A DNA stretch of 64,000 nucleotides from CAWGYT01 sp963826795 (lineage in GTDB: Bacteria; Planctomycetota; Planctomycetia; Pirellulales; Pirellulaceae). The stretch is taken from the NCBI GenBank assembly GCA_963826795.1, contig CAWGYT010000009.1, positions 186,001 to 250,000 on the forward strand, given 5' to 3'. A model generated the notes under the pieces. That model worked only from the letters and a program-made list of their open reading frames with translations. It was not told where the DNA came from and did not search any database. Below, piece after piece: positions 19,037 to 28,609 of the stretch (position 1 is the first letter of the stretch; the number at the start of each line of letters is the position of its first letter). The position numbers and the translations under genes are program-made.

Positions 19037-22000
19037 TCACGGCTTCTGTAGGAAAACGACGATCCGGTTCCCAACGAGGTCTCCTTCGATCTCTGCCAGC
19101 GGCGGCGCGTGGTAGAGCGTGACACGGCCAGCTTGATCCTTGGCCCAAAACTCCGAGCCTTGATGGCCGACAGCCAGAATGGTTCCGTCTGGCGAAAACG
19201 CGGAAACGGCTCCGGGAAAAGTGGCCACCACTTGTTGAGTGCTCAAATCCCAAAGCCGAGTCATCGGCAGGGAATCCGAGACCGCCAATCGGCGGCCGTC
19301 TTCCGACCACGACACGTGGTGCGCAGATGGCCCCATATTGGGCAGCGTGAGCACCGACTCCCCCGTTTTGACATTCCAAACATGCACGCCGTCTCCCGCG
19401 ACGGCGAGTTGCGAACCGTCCCGCGAGAACGCCAGGTTGATGAATCCTTCCCTGCTTACGTCCGACCGAAGCACGTGCAACCGCTCCAGTTCGGGCGTGC
19501 GAAAGAGAAACGTTGTCAGTTCGAATGTTGGTACGCTGGCCAAGACGCTACCATCCGGCGAAACGGCCAGACTCCGGTTCACCTCGGACAACTCGACGGG
19601 ATGTTCGGAAAGCTTTGCCAGTCGAGGGATTTCTGGCTGCCACTGCAAGACGTCCAGACGGCCGCCCGCTGCAGAGACGCGCACGCCGGCGTATAAGCGG
19701 TCTCCCTCGGACGAAAATTCCAGCGACCAATAGACGGCCCGCGGCTGGGACTCCGATTCTGGCGGCAACGTTACTTGCGCGACATCGTGCTCGCGCTGCA
19801 AGTCCCAGATCCCAACCGCTGTTTCGGGTCCGATCACGGCCGCAAACCGGTTGTCCGGCGAGAAGGCGATGAAGTCCGAGGTGTAGCTATGAGCGGCGCC
19901 GAGGGTGCCTGGCGACCGCTGCCACGTGGAAGGCGTCGCAAAGACCTTTTCTCCTGTCTCGACGCTGCGGAACCAGACGCTCCCGTCGTCGAGTCCAACG
20001 GCCAACGTGTGTCCGTCGGGCGAGAACCGCAGCAACTGGACATTGGCGGGTTGGTCCAGCGTTACATCGGCCGGTCGGTTGGGGCGCACGCGCCAGCCGC
20101 GAATCGTCCCGTCTTCTCCTCCAGCGACGAGCAGATTGTTCTCGCCGGGAGTAAACGCAACCGTGTTGCCGGCGCTCGGCGGCCGCAGGATGGCGATACG
20201 CTGCCACGTTTCGGTGTCAAACACATGGATCGCGCCCAAGAATTGCCGCACGGCCAACAAATCTCCATCCTTGGAGAAGCTGATCATCGCAATCGGCATC
20301 CGCTCGTCAAAGCCGGGCAGCTTCCGCACCAGATCGCCGGATCGGTTCCAGATGCAGACTCCCAGTGAAAGGCAGCCCGTGACGATCACATCGTCGTCGA
20401 TCGGGGAGATTGCAACTCCCTTAGTCGGCAGGTCGTTATATCCGATGTGGGACGGCAACTCGCCCACGACTTCCTGGCTGGGAATGTCGATGATTCTCCC
20501 CGCGCCGCTCCAATCGAACCATGCTAAGGTCTTTCCGTCCTTCGAGAGGGCTTGACCTGTGTTGTACTCCTGCTCGGGAATCAATTCCCGCAGAATTTTC
20601 CCGGATTGATCGAGGTGTCTGCCTCCCGTCCACATCGTGCCGTCGGGAGCAAACCGCAGTTTGCCGCCGCTGCCGCCAAACCGAGTGATCAGCTTGGGAG
20701 CCGAGGGATCTTCGACGTTCCACATTGTGCCAGCCAGCGGCTCGACCGGCTGCCAAAAATGGGCGACCAACCGCTTGTTGTCTGGCGAGATGTCTACGCC
20801 GTTGCAGTGCCGGCCGCCCTGATGGCTCCAGACCTCCTCGAGCGTCTGCATATCCCACAGTCGGACGTAACCGTCGGTCGCGCCGGTGACCAGCCACCTG
20901 CCATCGCGAGAAAAGCCGATGTCACGCAGCAAGTCGGTGTGGCCTCGCAGGGTGAACACCTCTTGATGACATTGATTCCACAGCCACCGCCATTCGAAGC
21001 CGCGAAGATCCGCCTCGTCCGCCTCCGGAATCCATGGCTGCAGCAGTTCCAGCGTGCGCGAAGTGTTGAGCTCATCGAAGTGCCGCTTTGCATTTCCCAT
21101 CTGGCTGACGTAAAGATGGCGGCGAACCGTCTGTTCGCTTTCTTCGGCCGTCGCTTGTGCCGCACGGGCTTGTCGCTCAGCCTGGGCGAGCCGGTCGCGT
21201 TGGTCAAGTGCGACCGATTCCGCGTGGCTCGCTCGCTCGGTTTCCGCTTGTGCGATCGAATAGGCCTCCGTGGCACGTACGGCCTGCCAGATTGCAATCG
21301 CCGTTCCGATGACTAGCGCCGCCGCGACGGCGCCCGTGGTGACGAACAGCCCCCGATTTCGACTCGCCAGCCTCCGCAACCGATACATGGCGCTGGGCGG
21401 CGCGGCCGACACGGGCTGCCGGCTCAGGTGCCGCTGGACGTCCTCCGCCAGCGATTCAGCCGTTGAGTAGCGCCGCGCGCGATCCTTCTCAACCGCCTTC
21501 ATGACGATCCAGTCCAGGTCGCCGCGAACGGAAGTGGGGAATTGCGACACTTCGAGCTGTCGGTTTTTCGCCAGCGTCTTCAGCTCCTCACCCTCCAGGG
21601 AACTGATACGCTTGGAGGGTAGCAGCGCCTCCTCGTGCCGAATACGGCGGCATATTTCGTCGTATCCGGCCTGGACCAGGTCCTGTGTGTCAAGCGGTGT
21701 CTTGCCAGTCAGTAGTTCATACAGCAGCACACCCAGCGAATAGATGTCGCTGCGAGTGTCCACGTCGACTGCACTTATTTGGGCCTGCTCGGGGCTCATG
21801 TAAGCCGGCGTACCGATGAATTGACGGAATTGGGTGAAGAGCGTCTTGTCCGTCAGCCGGCCCTGTGTTGCCTTGGCGATGCCGAAGTCGATGACTTTAG
21901 GAACGGGACGATCGCCATCGGTGGCCACCAAAATGTTACTCGGCTTGATGTCGCGGTGGATGATCCCTTTCTGATGCGCGTGCTGGACGGCCGAGCAAAT

Positions 22001-22573
22001 CTGCATAAACAGACTCAAACGCTCCTCCGGGGTCAAGTTTCGATCGTCACAATATTCCGTCACAGGGATACCCCGAACGAGCTCCATGACGAAGTATGGA
22101 CGTCCATTTTCCGTTGCCCCGGCGTCTAAGATCTTGGCGATATAAGGATGATCCATGAGCGCAAGAGCCTGCCGTTCGGCCTCAAAACGGGCAATCACCT
22201 GCGTGGTATCCATCCCGGCCTTGATGATCTTGAGCGCCACTCTTCGCCGGATCGGTTCAAGCTGATCGGCCATATACACCGACCCGAAGCCACCTTCGCC
22301 GATGACCTCAAGTAGCCTATAGGGACCGATCGTTGACCCAGGGGCTTCAAACGCTTCCGCATCGACGGAGCTGTCTTCGGCCTCGATCGGCGGAGATTCG
22401 AGAAACTCTCCGGCATCCGCTAAAGCGGAGATTAAGGAATCCACTCGCAATCGCAGCGGGCGGTCGTCGGCACAGGCAGCTTCCAAATAGACTTCCCGCT
22501 GGAGGGGATCCCGTATTGCGCGGGCCGCATGAAAAATGGCTTTCTCATTGTCGTCGCTGGAAGCGTGGCCCAT
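19037..22573 (-). CDS. Membrane Ser/Thr protein kinase with WD40 sensor domain
   Basis: A planctomycete-type receptor kinase of about 1180 residues. The kinase domain starts near residue 88 (LLEVIGEGGFGSVYMADQ, then VALKIIKAG). It has HRDIKPSN near 211 and DFGIAKA near 234, so it looks catalytically complete. A single membrane helix (FVTTGAVAAALVIGTAIAIW, about 415) and a coiled-coil stretch (440-500) lead to an extracytoplasmic WD40 propeller (about 520-1150; repeats such as FSRDGRWLVTGATDGYVRLW). The ATG at 22573 has GGAG nine bases upstream; a GTG at 22588 is also open. The ECF sigma gene lies 84 bp upstream on the same strand, the usual partner in this phylum. Confidence 0.93.
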   Translation of the reverse strand: MGHASSDDNEKAIFHAARAIRDPLQREVYLEAACADDRPLRLRVDSLISALADAGEFLESPPIEAEDSSVDAEAFEAPGSTIGPYRLLEVIGEGGFGSVYMADQLEPIRRRVALKIIKAGMDTTQVIARFEAERQALALMDHPYIAKILDAGATENGRPYFVMELVRGIPVTEYCDDRNLTPEERLSLFMQICSAVQHAHQKGIIHRDIKPSNILVATDGDRPVPKVIDFGIAKATQGRLTDKTLFTQFRQFIGTPAYMSPEQAQISAVDVDTRSDIYSLGVLLYELLTGKTPLDTQDLVQAGYDEICRRIRHEEALLPSKRISSLEGEELKTLAKNRQLEVSQFPTSVRGDLDWIVMKAVEKDRARRYSTAESLAEDVQRHLSRQPVSAAPPSAMYRLRRLASRNRGLFVTTGAVAAALVIGTAIAIWQAVRATEAYSIAQAETERASHAESVALDQRDRLAQAERQARAAQATAEESEQTVRRHLYVSQMGNAKRHFDELNTSRTLELLQPWIPEADEADLRGFEWRWLWNQCHQEVFTLRGHTDLLRDIGFSRDGRWLVTGATDGYVRLWDMQTLEEVWSHQGGRHCNGVDISPDNKRLVAHFWQPVEPLAGTMWNVEDPSAPKLITRFGGSGGKLRFAPDGTMWTGGRHLDQSGKILRELIPEQEYNTGQALSKDGKTLAWFDWSGAGRIIDIPSQEVVGELPSHIGYNDLPTKGVAISPIDDDVIVTGCLSLGVCIWNRSGDLVRKLPGFDERMPIAMISFSKDGDLLAVRQFLGAIHVFDTETWQRIAILRPPSAGNTVAFTPGENNLLVAGGEDGTIRGWRVRPNRPADVTLDQPANVQLLRFSPDGHTLAVGLDDGSVWFRSVETGEKVFATPSTWQRSPGTLGAAHSYTSDFIAFSPDNRFAAVIGPETAVGIWDLQREHDVAQVTLPPESESQPRAVYWSLEFSSEGDRLYAGVRVSAAGGRLDVLQWQPEIPRLAKLSEHPVELSEVNRSLAVSPDGSVLASVPTFELTTFLFRTPELERLHVLRSDVSREGFINLAFSRDGSQLAVAGDGVHVWNVKTGESVLTLPNMGPSAHHVSWSEDGRRLAVSDSLPMTRLWDLSTQQVVATFPGAVSAFSPDGTILAVGHQGSEFWAKDQAGRVTLYHAPPLAEIEGDLVGNRIVVFLQKP

Positions 22574-22657
22574 GTACAGAAACTCCACGGAGGAACATAA
22601 CGGTCCGCGAGCACGAATCCAAAAGACTAATGCGACTTTCCGCGTGCTTTTTCCGGA

Positions 22658-23233
22658 TTAATCCGTCTTTGGATCCAAAATCGAGTCGGACTTCCGATAT
22701 TCCCTGAAAAGCCAGGCCTTGGCAAACGTCCAGTGGCTGTGCGCCGTGCTCACCGGAATCTCAAGTGCTTCTGCGGCTTCACGATGGTTGAAACCGGCAA
22801 AATAACGTAGTTTTGCCACCTCCCCTTCCGCCGGATGTTTCGCGGCCAAGCGATCGAAGAGCTCGTGCACAACAAGAATCTCGTCCGGTGGACAGCCCGC
22901 CGACACAGCAGAATCGTGGAGTTCGATGCGTTGTCGATCGGCTCCGTGTTTCTGCCGCTTGCGCCGGCGAGCACGGTCAACCAGCACGCGTCGCATTGCC
23001 TCGGCAGCCGCAGCAAAGAAGTGGGCACGCCCCTTCCACTTCTGATCCGAACCGATCAGCCGCAAGTACGCCTCGTGCACCAACTCGGTCGCCTGCAGAC
23101 TCTGTTCGCCGTCCTTGGCCAAACGTTGGCCGGCCAGTGACCGAAGCTCTTGGTACACGATCGGCAATAGTTGTTCGGAAGACGCAGCATTGCCGGCCTC
23201 CATCTGCTCGATGATCCGCGTGACGGCACTCAC
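22658..23233 (-). CDS. ECF-type RNA polymerase sigma factor (planctomycete/acidobacterial subfamily)
   Basis: About 191 residues. The sigma-2 region contains QATELVHEAYLRLIG and WKGRAHFFAAAAEAMRRVLVD. The sigma-4 region contains VAKLRYFAGFNHREAAEALE and STAHSHWTFAKAWLFREY, a helix-turn-helix for the -35 element. This subfamily is typically encoded directly before a Ser/Thr kinase, as here (84 bp), and has no anti-sigma factor beside it; the kinase is presumed to control it. Start chosen at GTG 23233 behind GGGAGGA; a TTG one codon earlier is open. Confidence 0.92.
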   Translation of the reverse strand: MSAVTRIIEQMEAGNAASSEQLLPIVYQELRSLAGQRLAKDGEQSLQATELVHEAYLRLIGSDQKWKGRAHFFAAAAEAMRRVLVDRARRRKRQKHGADRQRIELHDSAVSAGCPPDEILVVHELFDRLAAKHPAEGEVAKLRYFAGFNHREAAEALEIPVSTAHSHWTFAKAWLFREYRKSDSILDPKTD

Positions 23234-23482
23234 CAAACTGTCCTCCCGACTTTAATTCGGAATTCTTGGAAAAAGCGATCGCGAAGTCGCATTGTACTTT
23301 AGCGCGGCCAGAGTTGAAGTCATTCGTGCAGAACTCGCACTACGCCAGGGCTCTAGAGCGGCCGCTTCACCATTCGTACGGAGTCCCAGAACCGGGGACA
23401 GAAGACTCGACGTCGTGTAGCCCCCAATCGAGAACGACGCCCCAATCACTGCTTTTCGTTTCCGAACCGATAGGAGCTAGTA

Positions 23483-24952
23483 ATGTTGCGAATACGTTGT
23501 CCGTCGCTGGTCAAATCGTCATTAGGTTTCATGGTCTGTACCCTGCTCACCATCCAGACTCACAACCTTCGCGCCCAACAACCATTTGGTGGCATACCTC
23601 GGTATGAACAACCTACCCTCGTATCGCCCAACGTCGTCAACAATCTGCCTGACGGTGCTGATAACCCCAGCATCTCTGGCGATGGCCTGACCATGTACTA
23701 CACCGGCTATCCTGACCTCTCGAAACGGGCAAAACTCTGGCAAGCTACGCGACCGTCGATCGAGGCGGATTGGGAAACCTCGGAACAGCTCAGCGATGCC
23801 GTCCACGCATACACCCGTCAACTCGAACCGGATGTTACAAGCGATGGATTAGAGTTGTTCTTTCGAGCAACCAACGTCGTACGCAACTACGACTACTGGA
23901 CGACCGAAGATATCTTAGTCGTCTCAACGCGTACCTCGACCGACGAGGAATCGGGCGCACCGACGCCCTTGCCGGCCATGATCAACGACAGCTTCCCATG
24001 TGTGGCCTGGCCGACGGTGACGGGTGATGGTCTAGAATTGTATTTCGCCGGGGCAGACCCCTTTGACGGCAACCGTTGCGGGGGACGATCTTCCAGCATC
24101 TATGTTTCCAAGCGATCGTCTCGCGCGGATACTTGGGGTGAACCTCAGTTAGTTGAGCCCGCCGCCTGGGTGCCCGGGATTTCGCCGGATGGTTTGCAGC
24201 TCTATTTTAGCGACGGGGAGCGCGCCGCATTAGACTTATTTGAGCCGACTCGATTTCCCAATTCGCACTCTTTGCTTCTCAGGACGCGGGCTTCGCGCGA
24301 CGAGGATTTTGGCGACACAGTCGAATTGGGCGAACCACCGAACACGAACTCCGCTTCGCACGCCGCGATGTCGCCTGACGTTTCGACGGATGGGGAGACG
24401 ATCTACTTTGATTCCAATCGAGCGGGGCTGCAATCTGGATGGGGGATTTGGGAAACTTCCCCCGCCGAGCTTTGCGACATCAACGGAGACGGATCATGCA
24501 ATGTTGACGACCTTTCACGAAGTGCGCTGTTCAGCGTGAACCTCACGGAGGGTAGCGAAAACGAATCCGATATCTTGGAGTACGACATCAGCGGCGACGG
24601 GCGAGTGGATCAGAACGACCTCCGAACGTGGCTTTCGGAAGCCGCCAAGACAAACGGCATCGAGTCACCATACGTGAGGGGAGACGCAAACCTGGACGGA
24701 AGGTTTGAAAGCGACGATCTGGTCAGTGTCTTCCAGGCAGGAAAGTACGAACTGGATACCACGGCAAGTTGGTCGGAAGGAGATTGGACGGGCGACCAAC
24801 GGTTTGACAGCAGTGATTTGGTCGCCGCATTCCAGGATGGCGGTTACGAGCTAGGAGCCCGTGCCGCTGTCAGCGCCGTGCCCGAACCCGCGTCGGCTGT
24901 CCTTCTATTGATTGGGATGACGGTCATCTGTCGTCTGCGGCAGCGGCGATAG
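23483..24952 (+). CDS. Secreted PD40-type propeller protein with dockerin-like repeats and PEP-CTERM signal
   Basis: ATG 23483 is seven bases behind AGGAG. A signal peptide covers about residues 1-31. Residues 55-320 form repeated blocks of the TolB/PD40 type (NPSISGDGLTMYYTG, ISPDGLQLYFSDGERAALD, VSTDGETIYFDSNRAG). Four calcium-loop-like dockerin motifs follow (DINGDGSCNVDDL, DISGDGRVDQNDL, DANLDGRFESDDL, DWTGDQRFDSSDL). The end is a PEP-CTERM sorting tag: VPEPAS, a hydrophobic helix, then RLRQRR. It should be exported and anchored or processed by an exosortase. Its function is unknown. A hairpin terminator follows. Confidence 0.88.
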   Translation: MLRIRCPSLVKSSLGFMVCTLLTIQTHNLRAQQPFGGIPRYEQPTLVSPNVVNNLPDGADNPSISGDGLTMYYTGYPDLSKRAKLWQATRPSIEADWETSEQLSDAVHAYTRQLEPDVTSDGLELFFRATNVVRNYDYWTTEDILVVSTRTSTDEESGAPTPLPAMINDSFPCVAWPTVTGDGLELYFAGADPFDGNRCGGRSSSIYVSKRSSRADTWGEPQLVEPAAWVPGISPDGLQLYFSDGERAALDLFEPTRFPNSHSLLLRTRASRDEDFGDTVELGEPPNTNSASHAAMSPDVSTDGETIYFDSNRAGLQSGWGIWETSPAELCDINGDGSCNVDDLSRSALFSVNLTEGSENESDILEYDISGDGRVDQNDLRTWLSEAAKTNGIESPYVRGDANLDGRFESDDLVSVFQAGKYELDTTASWSEGDWTGDQRFDSSDLVAAFQDGGYELGARAAVSAVPEPASAVLLLIGMTVICRLRQRR

Positions 24953-24979
24953 GGCGTGGTGATCTCAGAGCCGACCGAA

Positions 24980-25008
24980 AGGCCCGCAGCCAATCGAGGT
25001 GCGGGCCT
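24980..25008 (+). terminator. Hairpin behind the PEP-CTERM/dockerin gene
   Basis: AGGCCCGCA and TGCGGGCCT form a perfect 9-bp stem with an 11-base loop, 27 bases after the stop codon. Only a short T-containing tail (CTTGCTGC) follows, so termination may be weak. Confidence 0.6.
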
Positions 25009-25250
25009 CTTGCTGCGCCGATGTCGAGTTGCCGGCGGCACTCCGTAAACTCGTGCGACTTACGCTGGATTTTTGAACTACGCCGAGAAACTACCGAATC
25101 CTGATTTGTCCAGCACAAAACGGCGTTGTTCGGAGCCCTCGGTCTGTTTGACCGACACATCGAAGGTTGGTTGCAAAGGGGTTGATTGACGATTGTCGAA
25201 TGGCGATTGTTGAGTGTTGAAATGCCGGAAGGCCATGGTAGCGTCCGACC

Positions 25251-25365
25251 GGGTCGGGCCGAAGGCCCAGGAGTTTGCCTAGCCCAGCCTGCAGGGCTGG
25301 GAAACGAGGCGGATGCAACCCCTCGAGGGCCAACGGCCCGGCCGTTGGGCGACACGACTTAGGCA
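25251..25365. repeat. Planctomycete-type intergenic palindrome cluster
   Basis: Contains GGGCCGAAGGCCC at 25256 (identical to 18258), the hairpin CCCAGCC/TGCA/GGGCTGGG, and GGGCCAACGGCCC-like arms. It abuts the truncated DUF4349 gene and may mark the rearrangement that removed its front half. The stretch from 25009 to 25250 shows no gene. Confidence 0.55.
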
Positions 25366-25392
25366 TACCGGAGAACCGCAGCCAGACTGCCC

Positions 25393-25844
25393 ATGATGTG
25401 ACCGAGGAGTACGTAAATCTGGAAGCGAGAATCGCAAACAAACAGCGGCTCGAGGAACGCATCTTAAGCCTGCTTGAGCGAGCGGAAGGAAGTATCAAGG
25501 ACGTCATTGAAGTCGAGCAGGAATTAGGCCGCGTCCGCGGTGAAATCGAGCAAATGCAAGGGCGTCTCAGATATCTTGCGAACCGGACTCAACTTACAAC
25601 GGTCGACATTATCGCACGAGAGCAACGCGACTACGTACCCCCCGCGTCGCCTACCTTGGCGGCCCGAATCCGTCATGCCTGGGAAAGCTCTCTGTTGTTG
25701 CTAAGGAGCTTTGGCGAAGCCGTGACCGTGGCTATCGTATTCGCATTCCCCTGGCTTGTTTTGGGTCTAATCGTGGTTGCCCCGATAGCCTGGGTCGTCC
25801 GCCAAAAGAAGCGACAGATTCGGAAAAGCGATAGCGGCAACTGA
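25393..25844 (+). pseudogene. DUF4349 protein, N-terminally truncated
   Basis: The C-terminal 150 residues of a DUF4349 protein. They start at DVTEEYVNLEARIANKQRL, run through a coiled coil (IKDVIEVEQELGRVRGEIEQM) and LANRTQLTTVDII, and end in a membrane helix (AVTVAIVFAFPWLVLGLIVV) with a basic tail. The family normally has a signal peptide and about 100 further residues before this point. Here they are replaced by the palindromic repeat, whose sequence happens to extend the frame back to 25275. Expression from a native start is unlikely. Confidence 0.75.
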
Positions 25845-25885
25845 CCCAATGCCCCAGCAAACGACCGAGATCATTGAGACATCGC

Positions 25886-25985
25886 ATGCCCCGGTGGAGG
25901 GTCCGTTGGCCCGGCGCGTGATCCAAGGGCGTTGACCTGTTAGAATCGAGACGTCAAAAGCGCCCGATCAAGGGAAGGTCGTCGA
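25886..25985 (+). repeat. Diverged dispersed repeat, copy 1
   Basis: About 100 bases running from CATGCCCC to AAAGCGCCCGATCAA match, with roughly 75 percent identity by eye, the reverse complement of 28868-28968. No coding function is apparent. The gap 25845-26103 otherwise shows nothing. Confidence 0.55.
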
Positions 25986-26103
25986 GACAGCCGGGTTACC
26001 GACGTCAATGCTACCGCCGGCGCTTGCCGACTAGAATTGATGCGCCAAAGTACTTGATCGAGTGAATTCGACCGGAAAGACGGTCGTTATAGCGAACTAG
26101 TCC

Positions 26104-26631
26104 GTGTATATACCACGTCGTTTTAGTCTCGGTGCGATGATGGCCGGCATTGTTGTGCTGGCCGTGTCGCTCAATGCTTGGCTGAATCGTGATCAACCTC
26201 CGGATGAAGCCTGGCGAGAGACCTTCAGGAAATCGGCGGAACCGCTCGACAACTTTCCGCAGATTGTTGGCAGTGGAAGCTGCCCACACCCCTACAGTTC
26301 CGCGATCAGCGACGGACGCTACGTCATTTTCCGGAACGTGGGTCGTACGACTCTGCAATACATGGCTTACCACAAGTCAAAGGTGCAGGATGTGCCATTG
26401 TATTGGGAGTTGTTTCAAGGCGGCAAATGGAGAAAGTGGAAGGACAGTGGCGCGTGCGGTGTTGGGCTTCATTGGATCGACATGAAGCCACAAGAAACTG
26501 TCAAGATCTGGTATCCTCAGTTTGACAATGAAGGACGCGAACGTGTGTTAACGTTATTCGCAGAAAAGGGCTCGAAACGCATCGGTCTCGTCGCCGTCGA
26601 CGCGGAGTCCCGCTTTTCAGGAAGTCGATAG
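26104..26631 (+). CDS. Hypothetical membrane-anchored protein (175 aa)
   Basis: Begins (GTG 26104) with RRFSLGAMMAGIVVLAVSLNAW, the Arg-Arg-Phe-Ser plus hydrophobic helix start found on many small planctomycete membrane proteins of unknown role. The soluble part (about residues 40-175) is polar, has two Cys (GSCPHPYS, SGACGVGL) and a Trp-rich stretch (YWELFQGGKWRKW), with SDGRYVIFRNVGRTTLQYMAY suggesting a beta-sandwich. It may be extracytoplasmic. I recognise no named family. No clear ribosome site is visible, so the start could be the ATG at 26137. Confidence 0.6.
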   Translation: MYIPRRFSLGAMMAGIVVLAVSLNAWLNRDQPPDEAWRETFRKSAEPLDNFPQIVGSGSCPHPYSSAISDGRYVIFRNVGRTTLQYMAYHKSKVQDVPLYWELFQGGKWRKWKDSGACGVGLHWIDMKPQETVKIWYPQFDNEGRERVLTLFAEKGSKRIGLVAVDAESRFSGSR

Positions 26632-26875
26632 CTCCACCGCAATAGCGCACAAATCAATTGTCGAGCAAGCATTGATACGAATGACGAGTTGGCCTACGGA
26701 GTTCCAAGACTCGACCGTCAGTTAAGACATTCGACAAATGGGAACCTCGGGGAAGATTGACTCCGGAGCAGCGGTGGCTCGACTTGGGAATCGGACCTCT
26801 GGACGTTGCTATATCGCGGCTGCGCTTACGTACGTGTTGGGTTGGCTCGAAGTCGACGACCCGCGCGAAAAGGGG

Positions 26876-27123
26876 TCAGGTCTCTTTTTCGAGGCAAATT
26901 ACGGCAAATGCGCAGAAGGTGATGTGAGGGGCATCGAGTGCTGGGTCTGGAGCTTTCTTCGATAGACCGTCTGGAGTTTTCGTCTCAACTCCAAGCCGGT
27001 TTATCCCGGCGCTTCTCTCAGGTCTCTTTTTCGAGGCAAATTACGGCAAATGCGCAGAAGGTGATGTGAGGGGCATCGAGTGCTAGGTCTGGAGCTTTCT
27101 TTGATAGACCGTCTGGAGTTTTC
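26876..27123. repeat. 106-bp direct repeat pair (26876-26981 and 27018-27123)
   Basis: Two copies of TCAGGTCTCTTTTTCGAGG... differing at two or three bases, separated by 36 bp. The first copy is preceded by GAAAAGGGG, giving GGGGTCAGGTC, which is like the ends of the mobile repeats at 13-19 kb and 61 kb. The second copy runs into the truncated small membrane gene. A 75-codon ORF across the first copy is probably not coding. Confidence 0.75.
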
Positions 27124-27298
27124 CAAAACCGAGAAACGTGGTTCCGGCCAAGAACAGGAGGAGATAGACTGCGTCTCGATAGTGTCCGAATACCATGAAT
27201 CCGTCCGCTTTCATTGCGGTATTCTGCACGACTAGCCATGTCAGGGCAAAGCACGCCACGGACGCTGCCGTGCACGCCGATGCAGCAATCAATCGCAT
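27083..27298 (-). pseudogene. Truncated second copy of the small two-helix membrane protein
   Basis: Starts at ATG 27296-27298 with the same ribosome-site region as 12913. It is nearly identical in DNA and protein (MRLIAASACTAASVACFALT, GFMVFGHYRD, LLLFLAGTTFL). After that point it diverges into the 106-bp repeat (GKLQTVYQRKLQT), so it has lost the rest of helix 2 and the basic tail. Probably non-functional, and a marker of repeat-driven rearrangement. Confidence 0.65.
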
Positions 27299-27364
27299 AT
27301 CAATGCCCCTCTGTGGCGACGGCTCAAAAATCGGAGGTTTGATCGGGTGCTCCGGCAATCCATT

Positions 27365-27502
27365 TTAGCCAGTTGTCATCACATCGATCGGACGGTCCGC
27401 CGGGACTTCAGCTGTCTCACACGGGGCGGTTGACCGCAACAGACTGGCAAAACTGGCAGCCTGGGCGTATGGCACCTTTGTTTCGGCCGCCGAACGTGTC
27501 AT
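27365..27502 (-). CDS. Possible small ORF (45 aa)
   Basis: An ATG-initiated ORF (MTRSAAETKVPYAQAASFAS at the start) between the truncated membrane gene and the secretin pseudogene. There is no recognisable family and no strong ribosome site. It is listed because it lies on the same strand as the secretin remnant and could be its former downstream neighbour. Confidence 0.2.
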   Translation of the reverse strand: MTRSAAETKVPYAQAASFASLLRSTAPCETAEVPADRPIDVMTTG

Positions 27503-27586
27503 GACAGTCACCCCGGTCCGGCTGAGAATCGAGTCGAGTGACGGAGGAGAAGCGCATTGGGGCGAATCTCCGCGACGGAGCCTGGT

Positions 27587-28609
27587 CTAGCGACGTTCGT
27601 TTGCACGCTGCATCTCTGCCTGCATGACCGGTTCATCGAAATTGGCCGTAACCGACACGAGAAGAGCTGTTTCCTCGATTTCGGCAGAATCACCTGCCGC
27701 CTTTGGGCGTGATTGCGTGAGCCCGCTCAAAACCAATGTCTGTCCAGCTTCCATTTCGACGGCCGTGTCGACCCAACGTGTGCGCAGGCCGGGAACCGAC
27801 GTGCCTTGAACCATGACGCTTCGTGATGCGTCGATCTCCGAGACGCTCGGGCGAAGCTCAAGGCGAATCCGCCCGCTATCTAGAACTTCGGCCACACAAT
27901 CCAAGCGCGTTCCGAATTGGCGGTATTCGACGGCTACGTCACCGTCCCCCTGGGGCACGACGATCGGAAACTCTCCGCCGCTCTGGACTGAGGCGGGGTG
28001 GCCGCTGACGTGTGACTAATGTTGGCTCTGCCAACACCTTGATCAGGGCGTTTGCTTGTAAGGCCGACAACAATCCATTGAGCAGCCCCGCCTTGCCTGG
28101 CGTGTCGCGCAGTGATACGGTCAATTACAATCCCGTCAGAGATTTGAAAGTCAAATCCCAACTTCCTCATCCTGGTTACCTGAAGCTCCATGATCTTCAC
28201 GTGTAGCGTCACGGCCCGGTCGGTCGCCGTTGCTGTTCGAAGTTCTGCTACCTCGGCCTGAAGTCTTCGAATCTGTTCGAGTTTTTCCTCGAGCAGCCGC
28301 CTCGTTGGTGAGTTGTCTTGCCAAGACGGTCTTTCCTGCTGCCTTCAAATGTTTGGCAGCGCTCGCGTAAATGCTCAGTTTTGTTCGATTCCTGTTCCCC
28401 GCATCACTGTGCTCAGAAGCAGCGACTGTGTTCGAGTCGGGACGAGAGTACACGGGCTGAGCCACCGTTGGTAAGCGAGTCGCCGCGTCGTCATGTGGAT
28501 CTGACCGCGCGTCAGTGGTCAAAACACCTTGTGCGATCGCACGAGGGACAACTGCGAGCGTCGTGGCAAACGTTAACAAGATCGCAATTGATCGGTTCTT
28601 CAAATGCAT
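27587..28609 (-). pseudogene. Secretin-like (type II/III secretion or pilus) protein, multiply frameshifted
   Basis: Begins at ATG 28607-28609 with a GGGAGAG ribosome site and a signal peptide (SIAILLTFATTLAVVPRAIA). Family segments then appear in successive frames: LLEEKLEQIRRLQAEVAEL, VTLHVKIMELQVTRMRKLGF, SLRDTPGKAGLLNGLLSALQ, VSGHPASVQSGGEFPIVVPQ, and EYRQFGTRLDCVAEVL with the secretin C-terminal VPGLRTRWVDTAVEMEAGQT. At least three frame changes, near 28290, 28110 and 28015, are needed to join them. That density suggests true decay rather than only sequence error. Related planctomycete proteins are CpaC/GspD-like outer-membrane secretins. Confidence 0.75.

Noticed and set aside
26738..26965. 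75-codon ORF across the first 106-bp repeat
   Set aside because: Half of the translation comes from the repeat itself. There is no ribosome site and no homologue that I recognise.
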